From assembly GCF_007003975.1 (NCBI RefSeq), contig NZ_VFTC01000007.1:146882-210881 (forward strand): 64,000 nucleotides of DNA, in the 5' to 3' direction. Position numbers and translations under genes: made by a program. Origin of the DNA: Mesorhizobium sp. WSM4306 (GTDB lineage: Bacteria > Pseudomonadota > Alphaproteobacteria > Rhizobiales > Rhizobiaceae). Of the stretch, positions 53,785 to 64,000 are shown in pieces (within the stretch, counting starts at the first letter, position 1; each line of letters begins with the position of its first letter). The notes beneath the pieces were generated by a model. It did not search any database and had not been told where the DNA came from. It worked only from the letters and a program-made list of their open reading frames with translations.

Positions 53785-54579
53785 TCAAGCCGCGTAGCGG
53801 GCGGCCGGTTTGTCGGCGTGCAGGCTGCCGTAGAAAGCCTGCCTTGCGCCGAGGAACGTATCCAGTTTGGCCGCATCGGCAAGCGCCGGCACGGTCACGG
53901 CTTCGCCCCTGGAGAGACCGACAAGGGCGGCATCGACCATATCGTCGGCGCTCATGATGATTTCCTTCGGCAGGTTGTCGATGTCGCTGCCGGCAAGCTC
54001 CCAGAAATCGGTGCGGGTCGCGCCCGGCAGCACCGCCTGTACCCTCACTTTGGTGCCGGCGACCTCGCGGTGCAGCCCCTCGGTGAAATTGACGACATAG
54101 GCCTTGGTGCCGCTGTAGATGCCGCCGAACGAGGTCTCATAGGCGAGCACCGAGGCGATGTTGACGATGGCGCCGCGGTTGCGCGCCAGAAGCCCCGGCA
54201 GCACGGCGCGGGTCAGGCGGGTCAAGGCGATGACGTTGACCTTGATCATGCGCTCGGCCTCGTCAGCGTCGGCGGTTGCCACCACCTGCTGGCCGCCAAT
54301 ACCGGCATTGTTGACCAGCAGCGTCACGCTGTCGTCGGCGGCGATCGCCTGCTCGACGCGGCGCACATCATTGTCGTCGGCGAGATCTGCGGCAATCACA
54401 CTGACCTTGCGCTTGTAGGCATAACGCAGCTTTTCAGCCAGTTCCTCGAGCCGGTCGGCGCGCCTCGCCACCAGCACCAGATCGTAGCCCTGCCCGGCCA
54501 GCCTGTCGGCGTAGACCGCGCCGATGCCGGCCGACGCGCCGGTGATGACCGCGGTGCCCTTGTTGTCCTGTCCACTCAT
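53785..54579 (-). CDS. SDR family oxidoreductase (YqjQ/DltE-like)
   Basis: A 264-aa short-chain dehydrogenase. The cofactor motif is GASAGIG (TAVITGASAGIGAVYADRLA), NNAG is near residue 90, and the catalytic Ser and Tyr-x3-Lys are in NIASVLAYETSFGGIYSGTK (Y and K of YSGTK). The type resembles general-purpose SDRs of the DltE/YqjQ class; substrate unknown. It is divergent from a MarR regulator with two large operators between, so it is probably its target. Confidence 0.88.
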   Translation of the reverse strand: MSGQDNKGTAVITGASAGIGAVYADRLAGQGYDLVLVARRADRLEELAEKLRYAYKRKVSVIAADLADDNDVRRVEQAIAADDSVTLLVNNAGIGGQQVVATADADEAERMIKVNVIALTRLTRAVLPGLLARNRGAIVNIASVLAYETSFGGIYSGTKAYVVNFTEGLHREVAGTKVRVQAVLPGATRTDFWELAGSDIDNLPKEIIMSADDMVDAALVGLSRGEAVTVPALADAAKLDTFLGARQAFYGSLHADKPAARYAA

Positions 54580-54645
54580 TGTCCTGTTCCTTTTTTAGCT
54601 GCCCGGCGAGATGGGATGTCCCCCGTTCGCCGCCTGATTTTCAAT

Positions 54646-54688
54646 TAGTGGCATATACCACTATTCCGGAAATAGGTATATGCCACTA
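54646..54688. promoter_or_regulatory. paired MarR operators between SDR and MarR genes
   Basis: TAGTGGCATATACC (54646-54659) and GGTATATGCCACTA (54675-54688) are perfect 14-bp inverted copies 15 bases apart. The left copy extends to TAGTGGCATATACCACTA, itself an 18-base near-palindrome. This fits two MarR dimer sites that control both divergent genes. Confidence 0.85.
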
Positions 54689-54761
54689 TCTTGTCAACGG
54701 CTGCGGCAGAAACTATTTCTGCGGCAGGCCGACAGACGCTTTTTGCCGGCGCGGAGCCGTG

Positions 54762-55226
54762 ATGACCAAGACTGCGATGCCGGGATTTAGCCCTTGCAAC
54801 AACGCCACGCTGCGGCGCGCCGCGCGCAAGCTCAGCCGCTTCTATGACGATGTGATCGCGCCTTCGGGCCTGAAGGGCACACAATACGGCCTGCTCTACC
54901 AGATCTATGTCGGCAGCGAGCCGGCGATGGGCACCATTGCCGAAGAGATGGTCATGGACTTGTCGGCGCTCGGTCACACGCTGAAACCATTGATCCGCGA
55001 TGGCTATGTCGAGACATTCGCCGACAAGGACGATCGCCGCGTCAGGCGGGTGCGGCTGACACTCCTAGGCCTCGCCAAGCTCGAGGAGACGACGAAATTG
55101 TGGAGCTTTGCTCAGCAGAGGTTCGAGGCGCTGGTCGGCCAGCAACGAGCGGCCGATCTGCGCGCCATGCTGGATGAAGTCACGGAGCTGGATTACGAAG
55201 TACCACCGGCCGCCCCTTCAAGCTGA
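54762..55226 (+). CDS. MarR family transcriptional regulator
   Basis: A 154-aa winged-helix regulator. The DNA-binding core is AMGTIAEEMVMDLSALGHTL followed by IRDGYVETFADKDDRRVRRV, the MarR wing with the conserved Asp-Arg-Arg. The N-terminus has CNNATLRRAARKLSRFYDDV; the single Cys12 in such a place is the redox sensor in OhrR-type relatives, so oxidant sensing is possible. The divergent SDR gene is its likely target through the inverted operators in between. Confidence 0.88.
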   Translation: MTKTAMPGFSPCNNATLRRAARKLSRFYDDVIAPSGLKGTQYGLLYQIYVGSEPAMGTIAEEMVMDLSALGHTLKPLIRDGYVETFADKDDRRVRRVRLTLLGLAKLEETTKLWSFAQQRFEALVGQQRAADLRAMLDEVTELDYEVPPAAPSS

Positions 55227-55255
55227 AGAAGCGGCCGGCGATCATATCTGGAAAA

Positions 55256-55299
55256 GCAATTCCAGGAAAAGTGTGCAGCGGTTTTCCGTCCGGAATTGC
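55256..55299. repeat. dispersed palindromic repeat, family A (copy 3)
   Basis: GCAATTCC (55256-55263) and GGAATTGC (55292-55299) pair outside, GGAAAA (55265-55270) and TTTTCC (55282-55287) inside, around the family core AAAAGTGTGCAGCGGTTTTC. This is the best-formed copy in the window. It lies between the convergent MarR and MFS genes and could act as a weak terminator. Confidence 0.75.
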
Positions 55300-55314
55300 T
55301 TCAAACTAGTAAGT

Positions 55315-56493
55315 CTACTCCGCCGGCATCGCGACCGGCCGAGCCGCCCAGCGGCCGGCCAGCACCACACCAAGCCCGATCAGCGGGAAGATGGCGGCGA
55401 TGAGGCCGAGATCGGCCGGCACGCCGTAGCGCAGCACGGCGCCGCCGACCACCGCGCCCAGCGCCACGCCGAGGTAGAGCGCCGAGGCGTTGAGCGACAG
55501 CACGATCGGGGCTGCGTCGGGCGCCAGCTTGATGATGCGGCTGGCCTGCGCCGGCGGGAACGCCCAGCCGACCATGCCCCACGGCACCATCATGGCCATC
55601 AGCGCCGGCCCGGCGATGTGCTGAGGCAGAAAGGTCGGCACGACCGACAGCAGGACCAGCATGGCTGCGCTCAGCGCCAGCGACCAGCCGACGGTGCGTG
55701 TCGCGCCGAACCGGTCGGCGACCTGACCGCCGGCAATGTTGCCGATGACGGCGCCAACGCCGAAGGCGAGCAGCATGCCGGGCAGCGCCAGCGGGCTCAA
55801 GCCGCCACTTTGGATGGCAAGCGGTGCGATGAAGCTGAAGACGGCGAAGGCGCCGATCAGGGCGAGCGCCGTGGTGAACAGGATCGGCATGACGCCGGGG
55901 CGCAGGGCAGCTGCCAGCCGCCGGCGCAGAGGCAGTTTGGTGCCGATGATGCCGCGCGGCAGGCGGTACCACAGGATGGCGCCTGCCAGCGCGCCGAGCC
56001 CGGCAATGGCAAAGAAAGTGCCGCGCCAGCCGGCAAAGGCGGCGACAAGCGCGCCGAGCGGTGCGCCGAGCGCAACCGCTACCGTTGTGCCGCCGACGAC
56101 GACGGCAATGGCGCGCGCCCTGTGATGGTCATCGACCAGCGCCACCGCCGTGCCTTGCGCGGTCGACGCGAATAGGCCCGACGACAGCGCCATGATGATG
56201 CGGGCAATGAGCAGCAGTTCGAAGGATGAGCTTAGTGCTGCCACCAGATTGCCGATGACGAAGAACACCAGCGTCCACAGGATGACGCGGCGCCGGTCCC
56301 ATTCGCCTGTCAGCGTCGCCAGGATCGGCGTGCCGAACGCATAGGCGAGCGCAAAGGCCGTGATCAGCGTGCCGGCGAGCGGAATGGAAATGCCGGCATC
56401 GCCGGCGATATCGGGCAAAAGGCTGGAAATGACGAAGCCTTCGGTCGAGATTGCGAACGATCCGAGCGCCAGCCAGTAGATCCGCTTATCCAT
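55315..56493 (-). CDS. MFS transporter, DHA1 efflux type
   Basis: A 392-aa protein with twelve helices; LALGSFAISTEGFVISSLLP at helix 1 and LTGEWDRRRVILWTLVFF as motif A are typical of the AraJ/sugar-efflux/chloramphenicol-efflux type of DHA1 transporters. Substrate unknown. An 18-base palindrome lies 16 bases upstream of its start, and an ArsR-type regulator is divergent beyond, so it is probably a regulated efflux pump. Confidence 0.88.
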   Translation of the reverse strand: MDKRIYWLALGSFAISTEGFVISSLLPDIAGDAGISIPLAGTLITAFALAYAFGTPILATLTGEWDRRRVILWTLVFFVIGNLVAALSSSFELLLIARIIMALSSGLFASTAQGTAVALVDDHHRARAIAVVVGGTTVAVALGAPLGALVAAFAGWRGTFFAIAGLGALAGAILWYRLPRGIIGTKLPLRRRLAAALRPGVMPILFTTALALIGAFAVFSFIAPLAIQSGGLSPLALPGMLLAFGVGAVIGNIAGGQVADRFGATRTVGWSLALSAAMLVLLSVVPTFLPQHIAGPALMAMMVPWGMVGWAFPPAQASRIIKLAPDAAPIVLSLNASALYLGVALGAVVGGAVLRYGVPADLGLIAAIFPLIGLGVVLAGRWAARPVAMPAE

Positions 56494-56508
56494 GGGTCAG
56501 TGTCCTTA

Positions 56509-56526
56509 GTTCAAAAGTTATTGAAC
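56509..56526. promoter_or_regulatory. palindromic operator GTTCAA-N6-TTGAAC
   Basis: GTTCAA (56509-56514) and TTGAAC (56521-56526) are exact inverted repeats around AAGTTA, immediately upstream of the MFS gene. Probably the site of the divergent ArsR-type regulator or another repressor. Confidence 0.65.
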
Positions 56527-56701
56527 AATTGGACATAACAGGGCATGATGTCAATGAAGCCAGACGAAAATAGCTGAACCCTGCTGACAGCCCTGTGTCA
56601 GGACAACCGGTGGGCTCGCTGACGAAACGGAGAAACACTGTCTATGCGCAGCACATGATGGACGCGTTGAAATCGCCACCGACTGTGCTTAGTTTCGGGC
56701 C

Positions 56702-57058
56702 ATGACCTTGCCGCATCCCAACACAGACCAAATCAGCCTGCCGATCGTGCTTGCCGTGCTTGGCGACCCGACCAGGCTCGCCATCGTGCGTTATCTCGCC
56801 AGCAAGGAAGGCGTGCCGCTGAACTGCAGCCAGTTCCTCGACTTTGGCTCGAAGACCAATCTCAGCTATCACCTGGCCAAACTGCGCGAAGCCGGCGTCA
56901 CACGCGCCGAAGTGGTCGGCACCAACCGGATGATCACGCTGCGCCGCACCGATCTCGACGCCCGCTTCCCAGGCCTGCTCGACAGCGTCATCGCCGCGGC
57001 TGGCGACGATCCAGGCCTGCCCGCGGTCGGCGGCCACGACATCGAACTGCCGGCCTGA
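56702..57058 (+). CDS. ArsR-type winged-helix regulator
   Basis: A 118-aa small repressor: IVLAVLGDPTRLAIVRYLAS (helix 1-2 of ArsR folds), then FGSKTNLSYHLAKLREAGVT (recognition helix and wing). The metal-binding ELCVCDL motif of ArsR/SmtB is missing, so it probably does not sense arsenic or other metals in the classical way. The divergent MFS gene is the likely target. The gap of about 200 bases between them has only the palindrome near the MFS end. Confidence 0.85.
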   Translation: MTLPHPNTDQISLPIVLAVLGDPTRLAIVRYLASKEGVPLNCSQFLDFGSKTNLSYHLAKLREAGVTRAEVVGTNRMITLRRTDLDARFPGLLDSVIAAAGDDPGLPAVGGHDIELPA

Positions 57059-57091
57059 GGCGGCAGGTTCGAAAGTAAGATTTCTGTGCTC

Positions 57092-57562
57092 CTAGCGCTG
57101 CCAGAAACCGATATGCGGGGCGAGAAGCTCCTCGTCCATCTCGGGGAAAGGACCGTGGACCTCGACCGGCTTCTGCCCGGAGGCGAGGACCGTGCGCGAC
57201 GACAGGCTCATCGTCGGATTCTCGGCATGGTCGCCGGTCAGCGCGAGAAGCTTGGTCTCCTCGTAGCCGTAGACCAGCCGGCCGATATTGGCCCAGTAGA
57301 GCGTTCCGGTGCACATCGCACAGGGCTCGCCGGTTGTGACCAGCGTGCAGGACCACAGGAATTCCGGTGGATAGGCGTCCGCGGCACGCCGGGAGAGTTC
57401 AGTTTCCGCGTGGCGTACGGCATTGATGTTGCCTTGCCGCATCAGGATGCGATCGTAGGGGCCGACCAGCACGCAGCCGAAAGGATGATGCCCGTGCGCG
57501 GCAGTCTCGCGCGCCACGTCATTGGCGGCGCGCAAGTGGGCAACCATCTGGTCGCGGGTCAT
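57092..57562 (-). CDS. nucleoside deaminase (CDA/TadA/guanine-deaminase-like)
   Basis: A 156-aa zinc deaminase. The zinc and catalytic motifs are HAE in NAVRHAETELSRR and PCAMC in VTTGEPCAMCTGTLYWANIG. It keeps a TadA-like fold, but the C-terminal part (VLASGQKPVEVHGPFPEMDE) resembles nucleobase or guanine deaminases more than tRNA adenosine deaminase, so a free-base substrate is likely. GGAGGG lies about 9 bases before the ATG. It is divergent from the broken metallophosphoesterase gene. Confidence 0.88.
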   Translation of the reverse strand: MTRDQMVAHLRAANDVARETAAHGHHPFGCVLVGPYDRILMRQGNINAVRHAETELSRRAADAYPPEFLWSCTLVTTGEPCAMCTGTLYWANIGRLVYGYEETKLLALTGDHAENPTMSLSSRTVLASGQKPVEVHGPFPEMDEELLAPHIGFWQR

Positions 57563-57766
57563 CGCCTGGTCCCTCCAAGGCTGTCTTGAGCAGATCTCCC
57601 CCCAGACGAACTCTGGACGGCGTGGACGGTAGCAGATGGAGTGCTTCCGCGAAAGCCGAGGGTGAGGCTCCCGGCTGTCCCGAACAAGGGCTTGATACCG
57701 AAGGCAAGAGCTTGATAACGAAGACCGGCCGCAAGCCCCACCGGGCTGTACCAGGGAGCCCGCCGC

Positions 57767-58544
57767 ATGCGCATTGCCGTTTTCGCCGACATCCATGGCA
57801 ACGTCCTGGCACTGGATGCCGTGGTCGCCGATCTCGAGCGGCGCGGCGGCGCCGATCTCACCATCAATCTCGGCGATTGCGTCTCCGGCCCGCTCTGGCC
57901 GCGCGAGACGTTCGAGCGGCTGGAAGCGCTCGACCTGCCGACCCGTGCGCGGCAACCATGATCGCCGCGTCGCCGTTGATCCGGCCGACGATACGATGTG
58001 GGCTTCCGACCGCTACGCGCAGGAGCGGCTGACGGAGGCGCAGCGCGAAGCCCTCTTCGCCCTGCCCTTCACGCTGGAGATCATTCCCGGCGTGGTCGCC
58101 TTTCATGCCCGGCCCGATCATGACGAGAAATATCTGCTCGACGCGATCGTCGATGGCCAACTGGTGCGCGCACCGCTTGCCGCTATTCAGCGGCGGCTGA
58201 AGCCGCTCGACCCCACTTGCCGCATCGTGTTGTGCGGCCACAGCCATCGCCCGGAGCTGATCCGCATCCCCGGCGGCCCCGTCCTCTTCAACCCCGGCAG
58301 TGTCGGCGCCCCTGCCTATGACGACGATACGCCGCCGGCGCATGTTTCGGAGCAAGGCAGCCCGCATACGCGCTACGGCATCGTCACCTTGGATGGTGAA
58401 GGACCCGACCGTTTCGAGACCATCGCCGTCGACTACGACCACGAAGCGGCGGCCAGGCAGGCTGAACAGGCGGGGCGGCCGGAATGGGCGCATGCGCTCA
58501 GAACCGGCTTCATGCCCAAATCCTCTGGGCAAGGCTCCGTTTGA
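57767..58544 (+). pseudogene. metallophosphoesterase (YfcE-like) gene with a one-base frameshift
   Basis: The first frame (57767-57961) begins MRIAVFADIHGNVLALDAVV with the D-x-H motif and the GD motif (INLGDCVSG), then runs into a stop after LPTRARQP. If one C of the run CCC at 57942-57944 is removed, the frame continues as LPTVRGNHDRRVA and through to 58544, restoring the GNHD metal motif and then GHSHRPEL. The undamaged protein would be about 258 aa. It is therefore a single gene with a one-base insertion, either a true pseudogene or a sequence error. Confidence 0.85.
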
Positions 58545-58693
58545 CGGCACAGCCGTGCCCTGCGCCGCCCTCCCGGCACCAAACATCGGACGCATTTTCG
58601 GACTTACATGGCGCCGTATCGTCCCTTATAAAACCGCCTCGGCATGCGGCAGAACCTGCTGCGGCAAAGGTACAGAGTATCAGTGCACGGCCA

Positions 58694-59586
58694 ATGATGA
58701 GGCGCACAGTTACGCTCCGAACAAGTCTGCTTGCGCTGATTGCCGCTCCGCTGCTGATGGCGGCGTGGTCGGCTATTGTCCCGGCCCACGCCGAAGACGC
58801 GCCCTTCATCTCCATCGTCACCGGGCTTGCCCCCGACGATCTCCTCAACATCCGCGCCAAGCCATCGCCGATGGGCAAGACTGAGGCGCGGGTGGCTGCC
58901 GGCGCGAGCGTGCGCAACCTCGGCTGCAACGACATTGACGGACATCCCTGGTGCAAGATTGTTTCAGACAATCCCGCCGCCACCGGCTGGGCGCCGGCGC
59001 GCTATCTCGTTCCGGTCAATCCGGCGACCGTGCCCGACTCTGACCAGCCGGCGGATGCGCCAGCTGTCGCCAGTGCCGGTCAGACACCGGACGCCACGAC
59101 GCCACAAGCTGGCCAGGCACCAGATGCCGTCAGCGGAGCGGCACCAGCCGCCGAGGCTGCGATGCCGTCCGCTCCGGCTGCGTCTGCGCCGGCTGCCCCT
59201 ACCGCATCGCCGCCCGACCTGAAGTCGCGGCTCGGCGAGGATGCGCCGCGATCGGCAGGACCGCCATGGAGGACGCCTATGGCCTGGCCTTCGCGGCGGT
59301 CGAGCCATCCCCTTTCCCGCCCGCCCCAAGCATCCCCTGCGCCCGCCATGTCGGCGAGCCGATGATGCAGTGCCAGATAAACGTCGCCCATACCGGCGGC
59401 GACAGCGCGGTGACCGTGACGTGGCCGGATGGCGGAGCGCGCATCATCAGCTTTCAGGGCGGCCTGCCTGTCGGCTCGGACTCTCCCGACGAATTCCGCT
59501 TCACCCGCGAGGGCAGCTTGAACATGATCCGCATCGGCGTGGCCGAACGGTTCGAGATTACGGATCAGCTGGCGTTTGGGAATTGA
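58694..59586 (+). pseudogene. exported SH3-domain protein gene with a probable one-base deletion
   Basis: The first frame (58694 to a stop at 59365) has a signal peptide (LLALIAAPLLMAAWSAIVPA), a bacterial SH3 domain (LLNIRAKPSPMGKTEARVAA, DIDGHPWCKIVSDNPAATGW) and an Ala/Pro-rich linker, then degenerates after LKSRLGEDA into low-quality sequence. A second frame from about 59245 to 59586 reads AAIGRTAMEDAYGLAFAAVE and ends in a compact domain (VTWPDGGARIISFQGG, FRFTREGSLNMIRIGVAERF). Adding one base near 59245 joins them (EDA-AAIGRTAMED). Less likely, they are two separate genes with a start at 59266. Confidence 0.7.
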
Positions 59587-59605
59587 GCTGAGAAGGCAGC
59601 GGGAC

Positions 59606-59763
59606 AGCGCCCCCCTCTGTCCTGCCGGATATCTCCCCCACATGGGGGGAGATTAGCAGTTTCGCTGTCGGCGCCTTTTCCAACACTGAAAATTGGCGAA
59701 AGCAGTCGCGCCATCGATCTCCCTCCTTGTGGGGGAGATGCCCGGCAGGGCAGAGGGGGCGCG
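59606..59763. repeat. inverted-repeat intergenic element, family B-related
   Basis: Left arm GCGCCCCCCTCTGTCCTGCC continuing to GGATATCTCCCCC; right arm GGGGGAGATGCCCGGCAGGG continuing to CAGAGGGGGCGC, its inverted copy, with about 70 bases in between and short hairpins at the inner ends (CCCCCACATGGGGGG). It shares the TGCCCGGCAGGGCA core with the family-B element at 51837. Confidence 0.7.
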
Positions 59764-59874
59764 AAGGAATGGGGCGCTCGCAACCGAAGCCCACAATCCC
59801 TCATTTTCGGGGTTACATCCGCCAAAACTCTTCCCTATAAGGCCCTCCTAGCCTGATACCAGAATCGCAAGCAC

Positions 59875-59904
59875 AACCGGCCGGGTCTTCCCGTCCCGGT
59901 TTTT
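59875..59904 (+). promoter_or_regulatory. terminator-like hairpin just upstream of carB (possible attenuator)
   Basis: AACCGG (59875-59880) pairs with CCGGTT (59896-59901), with GGG/CCC (59883-59885 with 59890-59892) inside and a run of T after the stem. It ends 35 bases before the carB ATG, so it could end leader transcripts (attenuation) or terminate read-through from the SH3 gene. The rest of 59587-59938 holds only the family-B repeat and a possible promoter near TATAAG at 59835. Confidence 0.55.
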
Positions 59905-59938
59905 CGTGCAAGCCGCTCGCCGAACGGAACTCATAACG

Positions 59939-63442
<3,504 letters not shown>

Positions 63443-63458
63443 GCGATTAGCTCCTTCT

Positions 63459-63520
63459 TCCCCGTCACTATACGGGGAGAAGATGCCGGCAGGCAGATAA
63501 GGGGCAGCGCCACTCGTATC
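63459..63520. repeat. half-element of intergenic repeat family B
   Basis: TTCCCCGTCACTATACGGGG with continuation AGAAGATGCCGGCAGGCAGATAAGGGGCAGCGC is the same unit as the left arm of the element at 51837-51996, without the inverted partner. It lies just after carB and may act as a 3' stabiliser or weak terminator. Confidence 0.7.
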
Positions 63521-63557
63521 CGAAAGGTCACCTAGGACAACAGACAGGCGGCGTCGG

Positions 63558-63815
63558 TTACTTTGGTAGTTTCAGAACACCTTGCTTCCACAAGACTCGA
63601 AGCCGATTTCTGATATTCATTGCGACCTGTCCAGCGTTTAGCTGGTCGTATTTGGAGCGTGTGTCCATCAGCCCGTTGAACCGTGCAATTTCATGAAGCG
63701 CCTCTAAGTCCGCAACGCGGTCAGGTCGTTTGTAGTAGGGAGCAATAATCGCTTCCCATTCGCCATTCTCAGGACGCTTTGACCATGCATCGCGTTGATC
63801 AGCTGTAATGTCCAT
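63558..63815 (-). CDS. 85-aa protein of unknown function
   Basis: A small soluble protein (MDITADQRDAWSKRPENGEW, then IAPYYKRPDRVADLEALHEI). It is helical, moderately basic, without signal peptide, membrane helix or known motif. GGGGAGA about 4 bases before the ATG at 63815 supports the start; an in-frame ATG four codons upstream is inside that site. The base composition is lower in GC than carB. I do not recognise a family. Confidence 0.6.
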   Translation of the reverse strand: MDITADQRDAWSKRPENGEWEAIIAPYYKRPDRVADLEALHEIARFNGLMDTRSKYDQLNAGQVAMNIRNRLRVLWKQGVLKLPK

Positions 63816-63847
63816 CGTTCTCCCCATCTTTCAGATCTGATTTGAGC

Positions 63848-64000
63848 TTAGCGCGAAGTCAGCCGCAGCAGAAGCGCGTCGTCGGGCGCGGCTGCGGGAG
63901 CGATGCGGCGGCAGGGCTCGAAGTCGGTTGTGTGCGTCAAGTTCTGCAAAAAGGGGCGGCCATGTCGCTGGTCATGCGGCTTGGCGCAGAGCGAGCTTCT
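63848..64000 (-). CDS. possible C-terminal end of a gene cut by the right edge
   Basis: The minus strand is open from the right edge to TAA at 63850-63848, giving 50 residues (…NLTHTTDFEPCRRIAPAAAP, then DDALLLRLTSR). The composition is compatible with a real protein tail, but nothing identifies it and the stretch is short. It could be a chance open frame in GC-rich DNA. Confidence 0.25.
   Translation of the reverse strand, partial: RSSLCAKPHDQRHGRPFLQNLTHTTDFEPCRRIAPAAAPDDALLLRLTSR

Noticed and set aside
55108..56175. Plus-strand frame of 355 codons running from the MarR gene across the MFS gene
   Set aside because: The first part is an out-of-frame reading of marR and the rest is antisense to the transporter; composition (His/Arg/Gln/Asp-rich) is artefactual.

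Overview
The window looks like chromosome of an alphaproteobacterium of the order Hyphomicrobiales, most likely Mesorhizobium or a close relative. The pointers are high GC, the rpoD-dnaG pair on one strand, carA and carB on one strand but about 17 kb apart, many LysR/TetR/MarR-controlled transporter and oxidoreductase pairs, and intergenic palindromic repeats of a kind common in mesorhizobia. The genus is an inference from gene content, not from a database match.

Left end (1-4830). The start of a soluble di-iron monooxygenase operon (propane/phenol/acetone type, hydroxylase large subunit followed by its reductase) runs off the left edge on the minus strand. A sequence matching the sigma-54 consensus lies about 300 bases upstream of it. 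A divergent four-gene operon of unknown function (unknown protein, coiled coil, WD40-like propeller, 57-aa protein) shares the AT-rich control region.

5.1-12.6 kb. A complete four-gene Wadjet (JetABCD, MksFEBG-like) anti-plasmid condensin system with coupled genes is followed by the C-terminal stub of a KAP-like NTPase, which stops at the 3' end of a tRNA with anticodon CAT. The block reads as less GC-rich than its flanks and looks like an accessory region next to a tRNA.

12.7-25 kb. Ordinary chromosome: a SIMPL protein, YcgN, a Gln/Pro/Lys-repeat OmpA-like lipoprotein or periplasmic protein, a possible structured RNA, SDR, and an unusual trio of a LuxR-type regulator, a trypsin-like protease that has lost its catalytic triad, and a divergent intact relative. 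Then come an arginase-family protein, VOC/TetR with a doubled operator, and LysR/AzoR.

25-32.4 kb. A lower-GC pair, HscC-type Hsp70 plus a membrane-anchored J-like partner without HPD, then HlyU-like, PadR, DCC, sulfotransferase, GYD, a TerB-like membrane protein and an unknown protein next to rpoD.

32.4-43.1 kb. rpoD, dnaG, then a group of transport and small genes (including a 58-aa RcnB-like ORF), then GatB/YqeY and carA.

43.1-64 kb. Tet-type MFS, YpfJ zinc protease, an exported single-CXXCH protein, mntR/mntH, Pcm-like, RibD-like, LysR/LysE with a perfect operator palindrome, SDR/MarR with long inverted operators, MFS/ArsR, a deaminase, two consecutive genes each broken by a single-base indel (metallophosphoesterase, SH3 protein), carB with a terminator-like leader hairpin, and a small unknown gene.
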